From contig CAYIRB010000018.1 of NCBI GenBank assembly GCA_964365765.1, positions 1 to 16,267 on the forward strand: a DNA stretch of 16,267 nucleotides, written 5' to 3'. The notes beneath the pieces were generated by a model. The model saw only the letters and a list, made by a program, of their open reading frames with translations, made no database searches and was not told the DNA's origin. Source of the stretch: CALRGE01 sp964365765. Its GTDB lineage: Bacteria; Patescibacteriota; Gracilibacteria; UBA1369; 2-02-FULL-48-14. The translations under genes and the position numbers were made by a program. Position 1 is the first letter of the stretch, and the number at the start of each line of letters is the position of its first letter. Shown here one piece after another: positions 5,606-12,338 of this stretch.

Positions 5606-6460
5606 ATGGGAATAAAAATTATTAAAAATCAGGGTGGAGGAAGAAGGCAAATGAGCCAGCTCACATATGAAGAGCTGACGACATCCAAACCTGAAAAGAG
5701 CCTTCTGGTGTGCAGAAAAGAGTCCGCGGGGCGAAACAACACCGGCAGGATTACAACCAGACACCGAGGCTCCGGCAACGCTTTTAAAATCAGAATAATC
5801 GACTTCGGGAAACAGGATAAACTGAACATCGAGGGAAATGTTCGAACCGTTGAATACGATCCGGGACGAAAAGCTTTCATTATGCTGGTGGTATACAAAG
5901 ACGGTGAAAAGAGATATAACTTGGCTCCGGAAGGAATCAAGGTCGGGGACACGGTTTTAATGGCAAAGAGAACAAAGGCGAAAATCGGCAATCGAATGCA
6001 ACTGTCCAACATTCCGGTCGGGTTTGAAATCTACAACGTTCAAATCAATCCGAGTAAAGAGGGTCAGATAGCAAAAACGGCCGGTATGGCGGCAAAGCTT
6101 GTTTCTTTGGACGGTGAGATGGCGCAAGTCCAGCTCCCCTCCGGTGAAGTGCGCTTTGTGCACAAATACTGTTACGCGACTGTTGGAAAACTTTCCAACG
6201 CCGACTGGCAGAACGTTTCAATCGGCAAGGCCGGAAGAAACAGGTGGCGAAGACAGCGTCCCGAAGTTCGCGGAAAGGTTATGAATCCGGTGGATCACCC
6301 GCACGGCGGAGGTGAAGGTAAAAACCCCATCGGTATGAAGTATCCGAAAACTCCTTGGGGCTTGCACGCGCTCGGCGTAAAAACGAGAGGCCGAAAAAAG
6401 AGTAATCGTTTGATTGTAAGAACAAGAAAGGGCCGCGCCTTAATTCAAGATAACAAATAA
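5606..6460 (+). CDS. rplB: 50S ribosomal protein L2
   Basis: A primary 23S rRNA binder needed for subunit association and peptidyl transferase activity. At 284 residues it is close to the usual ~275. The N-terminal OB-like and SH3-like domains carry RNNTGRITTRHRGSG (43-57). The signature NPVDHPHGGGEG lies at about 227-238, with His231 equivalent to the histidine (His229 in E. coli) implicated in activity. The basic C-terminal extension with TPWGLHALGVKTR follows. The ATG is 2 bases after rplW, and the N-terminus lacks the common MAIKKYKPTTPGRR opening but is similar in length (MGIKIIKNQGGGRRQ). A clear assignment. Confidence 0.99.
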   Translation: MGIKIIKNQGGGRRQMSQLTYEELTTSKPEKSLLVCRKESAGRNNTGRITTRHRGSGNAFKIRIIDFGKQDKLNIEGNVRTVEYDPGRKAFIMLVVYKDGEKRYNLAPEGIKVGDTVLMAKRTKAKIGNRMQLSNIPVGFEIYNVQINPSKEGQIAKTAGMAAKLVSLDGEMAQVQLPSGEVRFVHKYCYATVGKLSNADWQNVSIGKAGRNRWRRQRPEVRGKVMNPVDHPHGGGEGKNPIGMKYPKTPWGLHALGVKTRGRKKSNRLIVRTRKGRALIQDNK

Positions 6461-6463
6461 ACC

Positions 6464-6775
6464 ATGACAAGAAGTTCATACAAAGGTCCGTACGTAGATG
6501 CCAAACTGATGAAAAAAGTTATGACTATGGGTCAGAACAAAAGAATCATTAAGACTTGGGCGAGAGACGCGCAAATCGCTCCTGAATTCGTGGGCCACAC
6601 ATTTGCGGTTCATAACGGCAAGGATCACCTTCCGGTATTCGTAACGGAACAAATGGTTGGACACAGATTGGGGGAATTCGCTCCGACAAGAAAGTTCCGC
6701 GGACACCCTCTCAAAAAGGCCGAAAGCGCGACGGCGGCTCCTTCCTCGCCTTCTTCAACCCCATCGGCCAAATAA
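6464..6775 (+). CDS. rpsS: 30S ribosomal protein S19
   Basis: Forms a complex with S13 in the head of the small subunit near the A-site tRNA. It has 103 residues against ~92 usually; the excess is a Ser/Pro/Ala tail (APSSPSSTPSAK) after the conserved core. The core contains RSSYKGPYVD at the start, IIKTWARDAQIAPEFVGHTFAVHNGKDHLPVFVT in the middle and the signature GHRLGEFAPTRKFRGH at 66-81. It begins 3 bases after rplB. The disordered tail is of a kind seen on several proteins in this operon. Confidence 0.98.
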   Translation: MTRSSYKGPYVDAKLMKKVMTMGQNKRIIKTWARDAQIAPEFVGHTFAVHNGKDHLPVFVTEQMVGHRLGEFAPTRKFRGHPLKKAESATAAPSSPSSTPSAK

Positions 6776-6777
6776 CA

Positions 6778-6802
6778 CGCCAAAGGCGCTAACTAAGAAA
6801 AA
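6778..6802 (+). repeat. Hairpin/CTAACTAA element between rpsS and rplV
   Basis: CGCC-AAA-GGCG (6778-6788) is immediately followed by CTAACTAAGAAAAA and then the rplV ATG. It fills the whole rpsS–rplV gap apart from CA after the stop. CTAACTAA puts stop codons into two reading frames. Confidence 0.55.
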
Positions 6803-7219
6803 ATGAAAGCAATACTGAAAAATATCGGCATCTCCCCAAAAAAAGCAAACTTGGTTGCTGAAATGGTTAGAGGTGAAATGGTTGAAAAAGCGCTGACAAT
6901 GCTTAAGTTCACTCCTAAAAAAGCGGCGGGAATCATGTACAAAGTAATTCAATCCGCGGCGGCCAACGCCACCAACAATTTCAAACAAAACAGAGCAAAA
7001 CTTTACATCAAAGAGATCGTGGTAAACAAAGGAATCATGTATAAGAGAAGCCAGCCCGTATCGAAAGGCCGAGCTCACCCCATTCTTGCCCGTCGAAGCA
7101 ACATCACCGTCGTGGTGGATGTGAGCACCGGCGAAGCCGGTGGCATTCACGGCGCCAAAGGTGCCGCTCAAACTAAAAAATCCAAAACCACTGAAACTAC
7201 TAACCCTAAAGTCGAATAA
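6803..7219 (+). CDS. rplV: 50S ribosomal protein L22
   Basis: Lines the narrowest part of the exit tunnel with L4; its beta-hairpin is the site of macrolide-resistance changes in other bacteria. It has 138 residues, with a core of about 110. The core shows KNIGISPKKANLVAEMVRG at the start, the KAAGIMYKVIQSAAANATNNF helix, and the hairpin KGIMYKRSQPVSKGRAHPILARRSNITVVV (about 75-105). The last ~27 residues (IHGAKGAAQTKKSKTTETTNPKVE) are an extension whose first part is encoded by one of the repeated hairpin elements. Confidence 0.98.
   Translation: MKAILKNIGISPKKANLVAEMVRGEMVEKALTMLKFTPKKAAGIMYKVIQSAAANATNNFKQNRAKLYIKEIVVNKGIMYKRSQPVSKGRAHPILARRSNITVVVDVSTGEAGGIHGAKGAAQTKKSKTTETTNPKVE
7151..7180 (+). 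repeat. Hairpin element inside the rplV 3' end
   Basis: GGCGCC-AAA-GGTGCC (7151-7165, six pairs including one G·U) is followed by GCTCAAACTAAAAAA, a diverged form of the GCTAACTAAAAAA tail. It is translated GGC GCC AAA GGT GCC (G-A-K-G-A), the same frame as in rplD. Here the stop codons of the tail are lost and the gene continues for 13 codons. Confidence 0.5.
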
Positions 7220-7221
7220 TC

Positions 7222-7857
7222 ATGGGAACAAAAGTAAATCCTATCGGAATGCGCACCGGAATCATCCGGAACTGGCCGTCGAGCTGGTACGCGAACAAAA
7301 AGAACTTCGCGAAAATGTTGAAGGACGACATCGCGATTAAAAGCTTTGTGCGAAAATCTTTAACGGACTGCGGAGTTTCAATGGTTGAATTGCAAAGAAA
7401 CGCGAATGACACGATTCTGAACGTTTACACTTCGAAACCGGGTGTGATTATCGGCAAACAAGGCGCCGGCGTTGAAGTGTTGAAGGGCGATCTTGAAAAG
7501 AAATTCGGCAACAAATTCACCTTGAACGTAAAAGAGATTAAAAAACCGGACTTGGATGCTTTTCTCGTCGGCGACAGCATAGCCAAACAAATCGAAAGAC
7601 GCGTTTCCTACAGAAGAGCCGCGAAAATGGCTGTCAGAAAAGCCATGGAAGCCGGGGCACTGGGAATAAAAGTCAAAGTAAGCGGAAGATTGAACGGTGT
7701 TGAAATCGCGCGCACCGAATTTACGGCTGAAGGAAAAATCCCTCTTCACACTTTCAGAGCGGACATCGACTACGCGTCGGTGCCGGCATTCACAACATAT
7801 GGCGCGATTGGCGTGAAGGTATGGATCAACCGAGGAGAAGTATTTACTAAGAAATAA
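7222..7857 (+). CDS. rpsC: 30S ribosomal protein S3
   Basis: Part of the mRNA entry channel, where with S4 and S5 it forms the ribosomal helicase. At 211 residues it lacks the long tails of some species. The start MGTKVNPIGMRTGIIRNWPSSWYA is diagnostic. The type II KH domain spans about 38-106, with the loop GVIIGKQGAG (GKQG at 78-81). The C-terminal domain contains RRAAKMAVRKAMEAGALGIKVKVSGRLNGVEIAR, followed by a conserved IDY segment and GVKVWINRGEVF. It begins 2 bases after rplV. Confidence 0.99.
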   Translation: MGTKVNPIGMRTGIIRNWPSSWYANKKNFAKMLKDDIAIKSFVRKSLTDCGVSMVELQRNANDTILNVYTSKPGVIIGKQGAGVEVLKGDLEKKFGNKFTLNVKEIKKPDLDAFLVGDSIAKQIERRVSYRRAAKMAVRKAMEAGALGIKVKVSGRLNGVEIARTEFTAEGKIPLHTFRADIDYASVPAFTTYGAIGVKVWINRGEVFTKK

Positions 7858-7862
7858 AGACA

Positions 7863-8276
7863 ATGCTGCTACCCAAAAAAATGAAATTCAGGAAATGGCA
7901 TCGCCTACGGGGAAACTTCTCGGGGAATGCTTCAAGCGGCACAAAATTGTCTTTCGGCAGTTACGGTTTAAAGAGCACCAGCACGAAAGAAGTGACCTCA
8001 AGACAAATAGAAGCGGCGCGCCGCGCGATGACTCACTACGTAAAGCGAGGCGGAAAAATTTGGGTGAGACTTTTCCCTCACATGCCGGTAACTCAAAAAG
8101 CGGCCGAGGTACCGATGGGTTCAGGTAAAGGCGGTGTCGAGAAGTTCACAACCATCGTAAAGCCGGGCGCGATTCTATTCGAGATGGACGGAATCCCGGA
8201 ATCCAACGCCAGAGAAGCCCTGCGACTCGCGGGCACAAAATTACCCGTAACTACAAAATTCGTAAAACTGGATTAA
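7863..8276 (+). CDS. rplP: 50S ribosomal protein L16
   Basis: Binds near the A-site tRNA elbow and organises late 50S assembly. At 137 residues it is standard. The start MLLPKKMKFRKWHRLRG and the segments SFGSYGLKS, TSRQIEAARRAMTHYVKRGGKIWVRLFPHMPVT and MGSGKGGVEKF are all conserved features. One oddity: at residue 84 the sequence reads EVPMGSGKG, where E. coli and many others have VRMGKGKG. That arginine (Arg81 in E. coli) is the residue hydroxylated by the oxygenase YcfD/RoxA, so the modification cannot occur here. The gene is separated from rpsC by 5 bases. Confidence 0.98.
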   Translation: MLLPKKMKFRKWHRLRGNFSGNASSGTKLSFGSYGLKSTSTKEVTSRQIEAARRAMTHYVKRGGKIWVRLFPHMPVTQKAAEVPMGSGKGGVEKFTTIVKPGAILFEMDGIPESNAREALRLAGTKLPVTTKFVKLD

Positions 8277-8277
8277 T

Positions 8278-8487
8278 ATGAGCGCATACAAAATGTTAAC
8301 AATCGAAGACTTGAAGAAACTTTCCGAAAAAGATTTGGGGGCAGAACTGCATAAATCGCAAATGGAAGTCGCTCATAGAAAGCTTCGCGTAAGACTGGGG
8401 GAAGACAAGCAGTCCCACATGATTACCGCGATTAAAAAATATATTGCGCGAATCAACACCTTAAAAAATTCACCCTTAACAAAATGA
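8278..8487 (+). CDS. rpmC: 50S ribosomal protein L29
   Basis: A small two-helix protein beside L23 at the tunnel exit, contributing to the docking site for nascent-chain factors. At 69 residues it is typical. Recognisable features are the N-terminal LTIEDLKKLSEKDLGAELHKSQMEVAHRKLRVRLGE helix pair and the C-terminal AIKKYIARINTLKN helix. It starts 1 base after the rplP stop, and its TGA overlaps the rpsQ ATG by 4 bases. Confidence 0.95.
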   Translation: MSAYKMLTIEDLKKLSEKDLGAELHKSQMEVAHRKLRVRLGEDKQSHMITAIKKYIARINTLKNSPLTK

Positions 8488-8723
8488 GATCCAAAACCGG
8501 AACCGTAGTATCGAAGTCGGGGAACAAATCCATAGTGGTGGAATCACACTACTACAGGGAGCACCCGAAATATAAAAAGAGATTCAGAGTCTCCAAGAAG
8601 TTTCATGCCCACGACGAAGACAACGCATATAAAGTGGGAGACAAAATTACTATCTACGAATGCCGTCCCCTATCAAAACTTAAAAGATGGACCACAACGC
8701 CGAAGGCGTTGCTAACTAAATAA
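8484..8723 (+). CDS. rpsQ: 30S ribosomal protein S17
   Basis: A primary 16S rRNA binder with an OB fold. At 79 residues it is slightly shorter than many homologues. The core shows TGTVVSKSGNKSIVVESHYYREHPKYKKRFRVSKKFHAHDEDNAYKVGDKITIYECRPLSKLKRW, containing the family signature around the HDEDN-x-x-x-VGD segment. The tail TTTPKALLTK is encoded entirely by one of the repeated hairpin elements and its CTAACTAA extension, which also supplies the stop. Confidence 0.97.
   Translation: MRSKTGTVVSKSGNKSIVVESHYYREHPKYKKRFRVSKKFHAHDEDNAYKVGDKITIYECRPLSKLKRWTTTPKALLTK
8696..8720 (+). repeat. Hairpin/GCTAACTAA element at the rpsQ 3' end
   Basis: AACGCC-GAA-GGCGTT (8696-8710) is a perfect 6-bp stem with a GAA triloop, followed at once by GCTAACTAAA. 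It is the most canonical copy in the window. It is translated ACG CCG AAG GCG TTG CTA ACT AAA, a different frame from the copies in rplD and rplV, and the adjoining TAA ends the gene. Confidence 0.65.
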
Positions 8724-8724
8724 T

Positions 8725-9093
8725 ATGATACAACAACAAACCAGATTACAGGTTGCGGACAACAGCGGAGCAAAAGAATGCATGTGCATTAAAGTGCTGG
8801 GCAGCTCAAAAAAACGCTACGCGCATGTCGGCGAAGAAATTATCGTCAGCATCAAAAAAGCGTCGCCAAAAGGCGCCGTGAAAAGAAGAACCGTGCAAAG
8901 AGCGGTTGTGGTCAGAACAAAAAACCAAATTCGAAGAAAAGACGGAACTGCTGTGAGATTCGATGAAAATGCCGTGGTGATCATCGGTAAGGACTTGATG
9001 CCGAAAGGCACTCGCGTCTTCGGACCGGTCGCCAGAGAACTTCGAGAAAAAGGATTCCAAAAAATTATTTCCCTTGCCCCCGAAGTATTATGA
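8725..9093 (+). CDS. rplN: 50S ribosomal protein L14
   Basis: At the subunit interface, forming bridge B8; also the binding site of the silencing factor RsfS in other bacteria. At 122 residues it is exactly the family length. IQQQTRLQVADNSGAKECMCIKVLGSS, the signature AVVVRTKNQIRRKDGTAVRFDENAVVIIG and GTRVFGPVARELREKGFQKIISLAPEVL are textbook. It starts 1 base after rpsQ, and its stop overlaps the rplX start (ATGA). Confidence 0.99.
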   Translation: MIQQQTRLQVADNSGAKECMCIKVLGSSKKRYAHVGEEIIVSIKKASPKGAVKRRTVQRAVVVRTKNQIRRKDGTAVRFDENAVVIIGKDLMPKGTRVFGPVARELREKGFQKIISLAPEVL

Positions 9094-9464
9094 AAATCAA
9101 AACTGGAGACACTGTCGTTGTAATTGCCGGAAAAAACAGGAATAAAACCGGACGTGTTATGAAAATCGACTTGAATAAAATGCGCGTCACGGTTGAAGGC
9201 CTTAACAAAGTTACGAGACACCACAGAAAAACGAAGCAGGGAGCCGGCCAAAAAATCGAGTTTGAAGCTCCAATCCATATTTCCAACGTCATGGTAATCG
9301 ACCCTAAAACAAAGAAAGGCACGCGAGTCGGATATAAAATGGACGGAAAAAAGAAAGTGCGCTATGCGAAAAAGAGCGGCGACATTCTGAGCGATAACAA
9401 GCTGACCGCGGCCGACACCGCACCGAAGGCGCTACCGAAAAAATCAACTAAAAAAGCCAAATAA
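9090..9464 (+). CDS. rplX: 50S ribosomal protein L24
   Basis: Assembly initiator of the 50S subunit and part of the exit-tunnel rim. It has 124 residues against ~102-105 usually. The KOW motif is at the N-terminus (KTGDTVVVIAGKNRNKTGRVMKID), followed by VEGLNKVTRHHRKTKQG and HISNVMVIDPKTKKGTRVGYKMDGKKKVRYAKKSG. The last ~25 residues are a Lys/Ala/Thr extension, and the PKALP section comes from a hairpin repeat. The final A of its TAA stop is the first base of the rplE ATG (1-base overlap, TAATG). Confidence 0.97.
   Translation: MKIKTGDTVVVIAGKNRNKTGRVMKIDLNKMRVTVEGLNKVTRHHRKTKQGAGQKIEFEAPIHISNVMVIDPKTKKGTRVGYKMDGKKKVRYAKKSGDILSDNKLTAADTAPKALPKKSTKKAK
9420..9452 (+). repeat. Hairpin element inside the rplX 3' end
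   Basis: The 13-mer GCACCGAAGGCGC (9420-9432) is identical to the copy at 1454-1466 after tuf. Here it is followed by TACCG, an A-run and ACTAAAAAA. It is translated GCA CCG AAG GCG CTA (A-P-K-A-L), in the same frame as the rpsQ copy. Confidence 0.55.
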
Positions 9465-10015
9465 TGAAAAGCAATCTTAAAGAAAAATTCGTAAAAGAAA
9501 TCATTCCCGCGCTTGAAAAAGAACTGAAAATCAAGAACGTGAACGCCGTGCCCAAAGTAACAAAGGTAAGCGTGAACGTGGGTATCGGTTCCATGGCTTC
9601 GGCTCAGAACGTAAAGGACTTCTCATCCATAATCGAGACGATGTCCGCGATTACCGGCCAAAAACCCGTTATGAGAAAATCCACGCAATCGATTTCAAAC
9701 TTTAAACTCAAGATCGGAATGCCGACCGGACTGGTCGTCACGCTTCGAGGAAAAAGAATGTATGATTTTATTGAAAGACTTGTGCACGTCGCCCTTCCGC
9801 GCGTCCGCGACTTTAGAGGAATCAATCCCCGCGCTTTTGACAGCAAAGGTAACTTCAGCATCGGCTTAAAGGACTGTACGATTTTCCCGGAAGTGGATCT
9901 GGAAAATCTTACGAAACCGCACGGTTTGCAAGTAAACATTTGCACAAGCGCAAAAAACAGCGAGCAAGGTTACGCGTTGTTGAAAGCATTGGGATTCCCT
10001 CTTAAAGCCAAATAG
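9464..10015 (+). CDS. rplE: 50S ribosomal protein L5
   Basis: Binds 5S rRNA with L18 and contacts the P-site tRNA through its beta2–beta3 loop. At 183 residues it is normal for the family (~179). Recognisable blocks are VPKVTKVSVNVGIG, the SAITGQKPVMRKSTQSISNFKLKIGMPTGLVVTLRG segment, YDFIERLVHVALPRVRDFRG and ENLTKPHGLQVNICTSAKN. It is followed by rpsN after 19 bases, one of the wider gaps in the block. Confidence 0.99.
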   Translation: MKSNLKEKFVKEIIPALEKELKIKNVNAVPKVTKVSVNVGIGSMASAQNVKDFSSIIETMSAITGQKPVMRKSTQSISNFKLKIGMPTGLVVTLRGKRMYDFIERLVHVALPRVRDFRGINPRAFDSKGNFSIGLKDCTIFPEVDLENLTKPHGLQVNICTSAKNSEQGYALLKALGFPLKAK

Positions 10016-10034
10016 CAGATAACTTAATCAAACA

Positions 10035-10265
10035 ATGGCTAAAACATCAATGATAGTGAAAAACAGGAACAAGAAAAAAGCGGTGATGCACCGTTTAGCC
10101 CTGGGTCTCAAACCCAAGCCGGGAACATCCACAAAAATGTACAACATCTGCAGCATGTGCGGCCGATCACATGGATACATGAGAAAATACGACATCTGCA
10201 GAATTTGCTTCAGGGAACTCGCTCAAAAAGGCGAAATCATGGGTATCAGGAAATCGTCTTGGTAG
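10035..10265 (+). CDS. rpsN: 30S ribosomal protein S14, zinc-binding type with an insertion
   Basis: A 30S head protein. The zinc-ribbon pairs are intact: Cys39-SM-Cys42 and Cys55-RI-Cys58, followed by FRELAQKGEIMGIRKSSW, which matches type Z S14. It has 76 residues against the usual 61. The additional ~15 residues (about 14-35, containing MHRLALGLKPKPGTSTKM) lie between the MAKTSMIVKNRNK opening and the first zinc pair. The start is fixed by the family-typical MAKTSM. Length and Cys spacing show that it is intact, so the insertion looks like a lineage feature and not an assembly error. Confidence 0.96.
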   Translation: MAKTSMIVKNRNKKKAVMHRLALGLKPKPGTSTKMYNICSMCGRSHGYMRKYDICRICFRELAQKGEIMGIRKSSW

Positions 10266-10285
10266 CCGCTCGCAGAGCGGGCATT
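10266..10285 (+). repeat. Stop-proximal hairpin and GCATT after rpsN
   Basis: CCGCTC-GCA-GAGCGG (10266-10280), a perfect 6-bp stem with a GCA triloop, follows the TAG stop directly and is followed by GCATT (10281-10285). The arrangement TAG–hairpin–GCATT is the same as after tuf and secY. The remaining ~46 bases up to rpsH are AT-rich and I see nothing else in them. Confidence 0.55.
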
Positions 10286-10331
10286 GGCCACTCTCTACTA
10301 CTAATAATCAATCACAGTAAATCTTAATAAA

Positions 10332-10718
10332 ATGATGACAACAGACCCAATTGCAGACTTGATCACCAGAATCCGAAACGCCGCGCGAGCGCGGAAGAGC
10401 ATGGTGCATGTCCCATACTCCAAAATGAAGGAGGCGATATGCGAAGTGCTCAAAAAATATCAATACGTTGAGGGAATAACCCTGAACGGAGAAGGTATAA
10501 GTAAAGAACTTGTGATTGAACTGAAAGCCGACAAAAAGGACATTCACTTGAAGAGAATCAGCAAACCCGGTCAAAGAATCTACGTTCATTCCAAAGAAAT
10601 TCCAAAAGTTTTGGACGGACTCGGAATGGCGATTGTTTCAACTCCGAAAGGTGTTATGTCGGGAAGAGAAGCGAGAAGACAGAACTTGGGCGGCGAGTAT
10701 TTATGTGAGATCTACTAA
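10332..10718 (+). CDS. rpsH: 30S ribosomal protein S8
   Basis: A central 16S rRNA binder; in E. coli it also represses the spc operon. At 128 residues it is typical. DPIADLITRIRNAARA at the start and the signature STPKGVMSGREARRQNLGGE at 103-122 are diagnostic. Two consecutive ATG codons open the frame and either could be used; the family consensus (MTDPIAD or MSMTDPIAD) does not decide. It is preceded by a 66-base gap containing a hairpin element, and followed by a 19-base AT-rich spacer before rplF. Confidence 0.98.
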   Translation: MMTTDPIADLITRIRNAARARKSMVHVPYSKMKEAICEVLKKYQYVEGITLNGEGISKELVIELKADKKDIHLKRISKPGQRIYVHSKEIPKVLDGLGMAIVSTPKGVMSGREARRQNLGGEYLCEIY

Positions 10719-10737
10719 AAAAATTAATTAATATAAT

Positions 10738-11292
10738 ATGTCACGAATTGGAAAATTACCGGTAGCAATCCCAGCGGGCGTAACAGTCAGTAAAGAAGCC
10801 GCGACATTGATTGTAAAAGGACCCAAGGGCGAATTAAAACTTAAAATTCACCCTCAAATAACGGTTGAAATCAAAGACAACGAAGTGCTTGTGACAAAGG
10901 AAAACGACGAAGGACTCAGAAAGAGCTTGCACGGAATAACCAGAACCTTGATAAGTAACATGGTCACCGGCGTCACAACAGGTTTCTCAAAAGTGCTTGA
11001 AATCAACGGGGTTGGTTACAAAGTCGCGGTTCAGCCGAAAAAATTGGTGCTTCAGTTGGGATTTTCCCACCCTATCGAGTATCCTACTCCGGCGGGCATC
11101 GAGTTCAAAGTCGACGAGGAAAAAAAGAACGTGCTTACGGTTTCGGGAATCGACAAGCAGTTGGTTGGGCAAGTCTGCGCCGAACTGAGAGCTTACAGAC
11201 CGCCCGAGCCTTACAAAGGTAAAGGTATAAAATACATGAACGAACACATAAGAAGAAAGGCCGGTAAATCAGCCGCAAAAGCCGCGGCATAA
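10738..11292 (+). CDS. rplF: 50S ribosomal protein L6
   Basis: Sits near the factor-binding site of the large subunit, beside the sarcin–ricin loop. It has 184 residues, comparable to the ~177 usual length. MSRIGKLPVAIPAGV at the start, GPKGEL (28-33) and LEINGVGYKVAVQ in the second half of the first domain, and the C-terminal signature PPEPYKGKGI (155-164) are visible. The terminal KSAAKAAA is a short low-complexity tail. A TATAAT string directly abuts the ATG but cannot act as this gene's promoter. Confidence 0.99.
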   Translation: MSRIGKLPVAIPAGVTVSKEAATLIVKGPKGELKLKIHPQITVEIKDNEVLVTKENDEGLRKSLHGITRTLISNMVTGVTTGFSKVLEINGVGYKVAVQPKKLVLQLGFSHPIEYPTPAGIEFKVDEEKKNVLTVSGIDKQLVGQVCAELRAYRPPEPYKGKGIKYMNEHIRRKAGKSAAKAAA

Positions 11293-11304
11293 TACATATT
11301 TCAT

Positions 11305-11649
11305 ATGAAAAACACTAAAATCACATTAAGAAAAAAAAGGCACGTAAAAATCAGAGCTAAACTGAGCGGAAACGCCGTGAGGCCGCGCTTGGTAGTCTTC
11401 AGAAGCTTGAACGCCACCTACGCTCAATTGATTGACGATACCAGCGGCAAAACATTGCTCGCGAACAGCGACATAAAAACGAAAAAGGGCGCGAAAATCG
11501 AAAGAGCGAAGAAGGTCGGCGCGGAACTGGCGGAAAAAGCCAAAGCCGCCGGCATTGAAACTTGCGTATTCGACAGAAACGGTTACAAATACCACGGACG
11601 CGTGAAGGCTTTGGCCGAAGGCGCGCGTGAAGGCGGCCTGAAATTCTAA
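11305..11649 (+). CDS. rplR: 50S ribosomal protein L18
   Basis: Binds 5S rRNA in the central protuberance with L5 and L25. At 114 residues it is typical. The basic N-terminus RKKRHVKIRAKLSG, the RPRLVVFRSLNATYAQLIDD segment and the C-terminal ETCVFDRNGYKYHGRVKALAEGAREGGLKF are conserved features. It is followed by a 53-base gap holding a GC-rich hairpin. Confidence 0.98.
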   Translation: MKNTKITLRKKRHVKIRAKLSGNAVRPRLVVFRSLNATYAQLIDDTSGKTLLANSDIKTKKGAKIERAKKVGAELAEKAKAAGIETCVFDRNGYKYHGRVKALAEGAREGGLKF

Positions 11650-11690
11650 CAGCTACGGCGGCGCAGACGCCGCTATTCTAAACAACTTAT
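11650..11690 (+). repeat. GC-rich hairpin after rplR
   Basis: GCGGCG-CAGA-CGCCGC (11658-11673) is a perfect 6-bp stem. It can also be drawn with a GCA triloop and one bulged A. It is followed by TATTCTAAACAACTTA. No T-run follows, so it is not a standard intrinsic terminator. It resembles the other gene-end hairpins in position and GC-rich arms. Confidence 0.5.
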
Positions 11691-11702
11691 AAACTTACAA
11701 CT

Positions 11703-12338
11703 ATGTCCAAACCCGAAAGAAAAAATTTCCATAAAAAAGAAGTGAAAGAATTCGAGGAGGAAGTAATTCAAATCGACAGGGTTACCCGTGTGGTTAAAGG
11801 CGGACGCCGTCTGAGATTCAGAGCAACCGTCGTAATCGGCGATAAAAAAGGACGAATCGGTTACGGAATAGGCAAATCGGTTGAAGTGCCGCGCGCGATT
11901 CAAAAAGCGGTTTCAAAAGCGAAAAAGAATTTGGTGAAAATTCCAATCTACAACGGCACAATTCCGCACTCGATTCAAATTAAATTCAAAGCGTCAAAGG
12001 TTCTGTTAAAACCGGCCAGCGAAGGTACGGGTATAATCGCCGGAGGTGCGGTTAGAAAGCTCGTGGACATCGCCGGAATTAAAAATATTCTTTCAAAAAC
12101 ATTGGGTTCTTCAAACAAACTCAACAATACAAAAGCGGCTTACATCGCCCTGACATCACTGAGGGAAAGACCGGAATTGGAAAAGAAAAACAAGGAGAAA
12201 GTAAGCACGGCGGTAGACGCGGAAGGAGAAGATCGTGCAAACGCGAAAGTACAGACAATCACAAAATCCGAAGCTAAAGAAATGGCGAAAGCGGGACAAG
12301 TAAAAGTACAACAAACCACTAAAAAGAAAACAGCATGA
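11703..12338 (+). CDS. rpsE: 30S ribosomal protein S5
   Basis: Part of the mRNA entry channel and of the accuracy centre with S4. It has 211 residues against ~165 usually. The dsRBD-like N-terminal domain contains EEEVIQIDRVTRVVKGGRRLRFRATVVIGDKKGRIGYGIGKS (signature about 31-63). The second domain follows: SKVLLKPASEGTGIIAGGAVRKLVDIAGIKNILSKTLGSSN. The final ~55 residues form a charged Lys/Glu/Thr extension. Its stop overlaps rplO by 4 bases, so there is no room for rpmD (L30), which normally lies here. Confidence 0.99.
   Translation: MSKPERKNFHKKEVKEFEEEVIQIDRVTRVVKGGRRLRFRATVVIGDKKGRIGYGIGKSVEVPRAIQKAVSKAKKNLVKIPIYNGTIPHSIQIKFKASKVLLKPASEGTGIIAGGAVRKLVDIAGIKNILSKTLGSSNKLNNTKAAYIALTSLRERPELEKKNKEKVSTAVDAEGEDRANAKVQTITKSEAKEMAKAGQVKVQQTTKKKTA

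Noticed and set aside
10732..10737. TATAAT directly before the rplF start codon
   Set aside because: It abuts the ATG, leaving no room for a transcription start upstream of the gene. It is best read as an AT-rich spacer.
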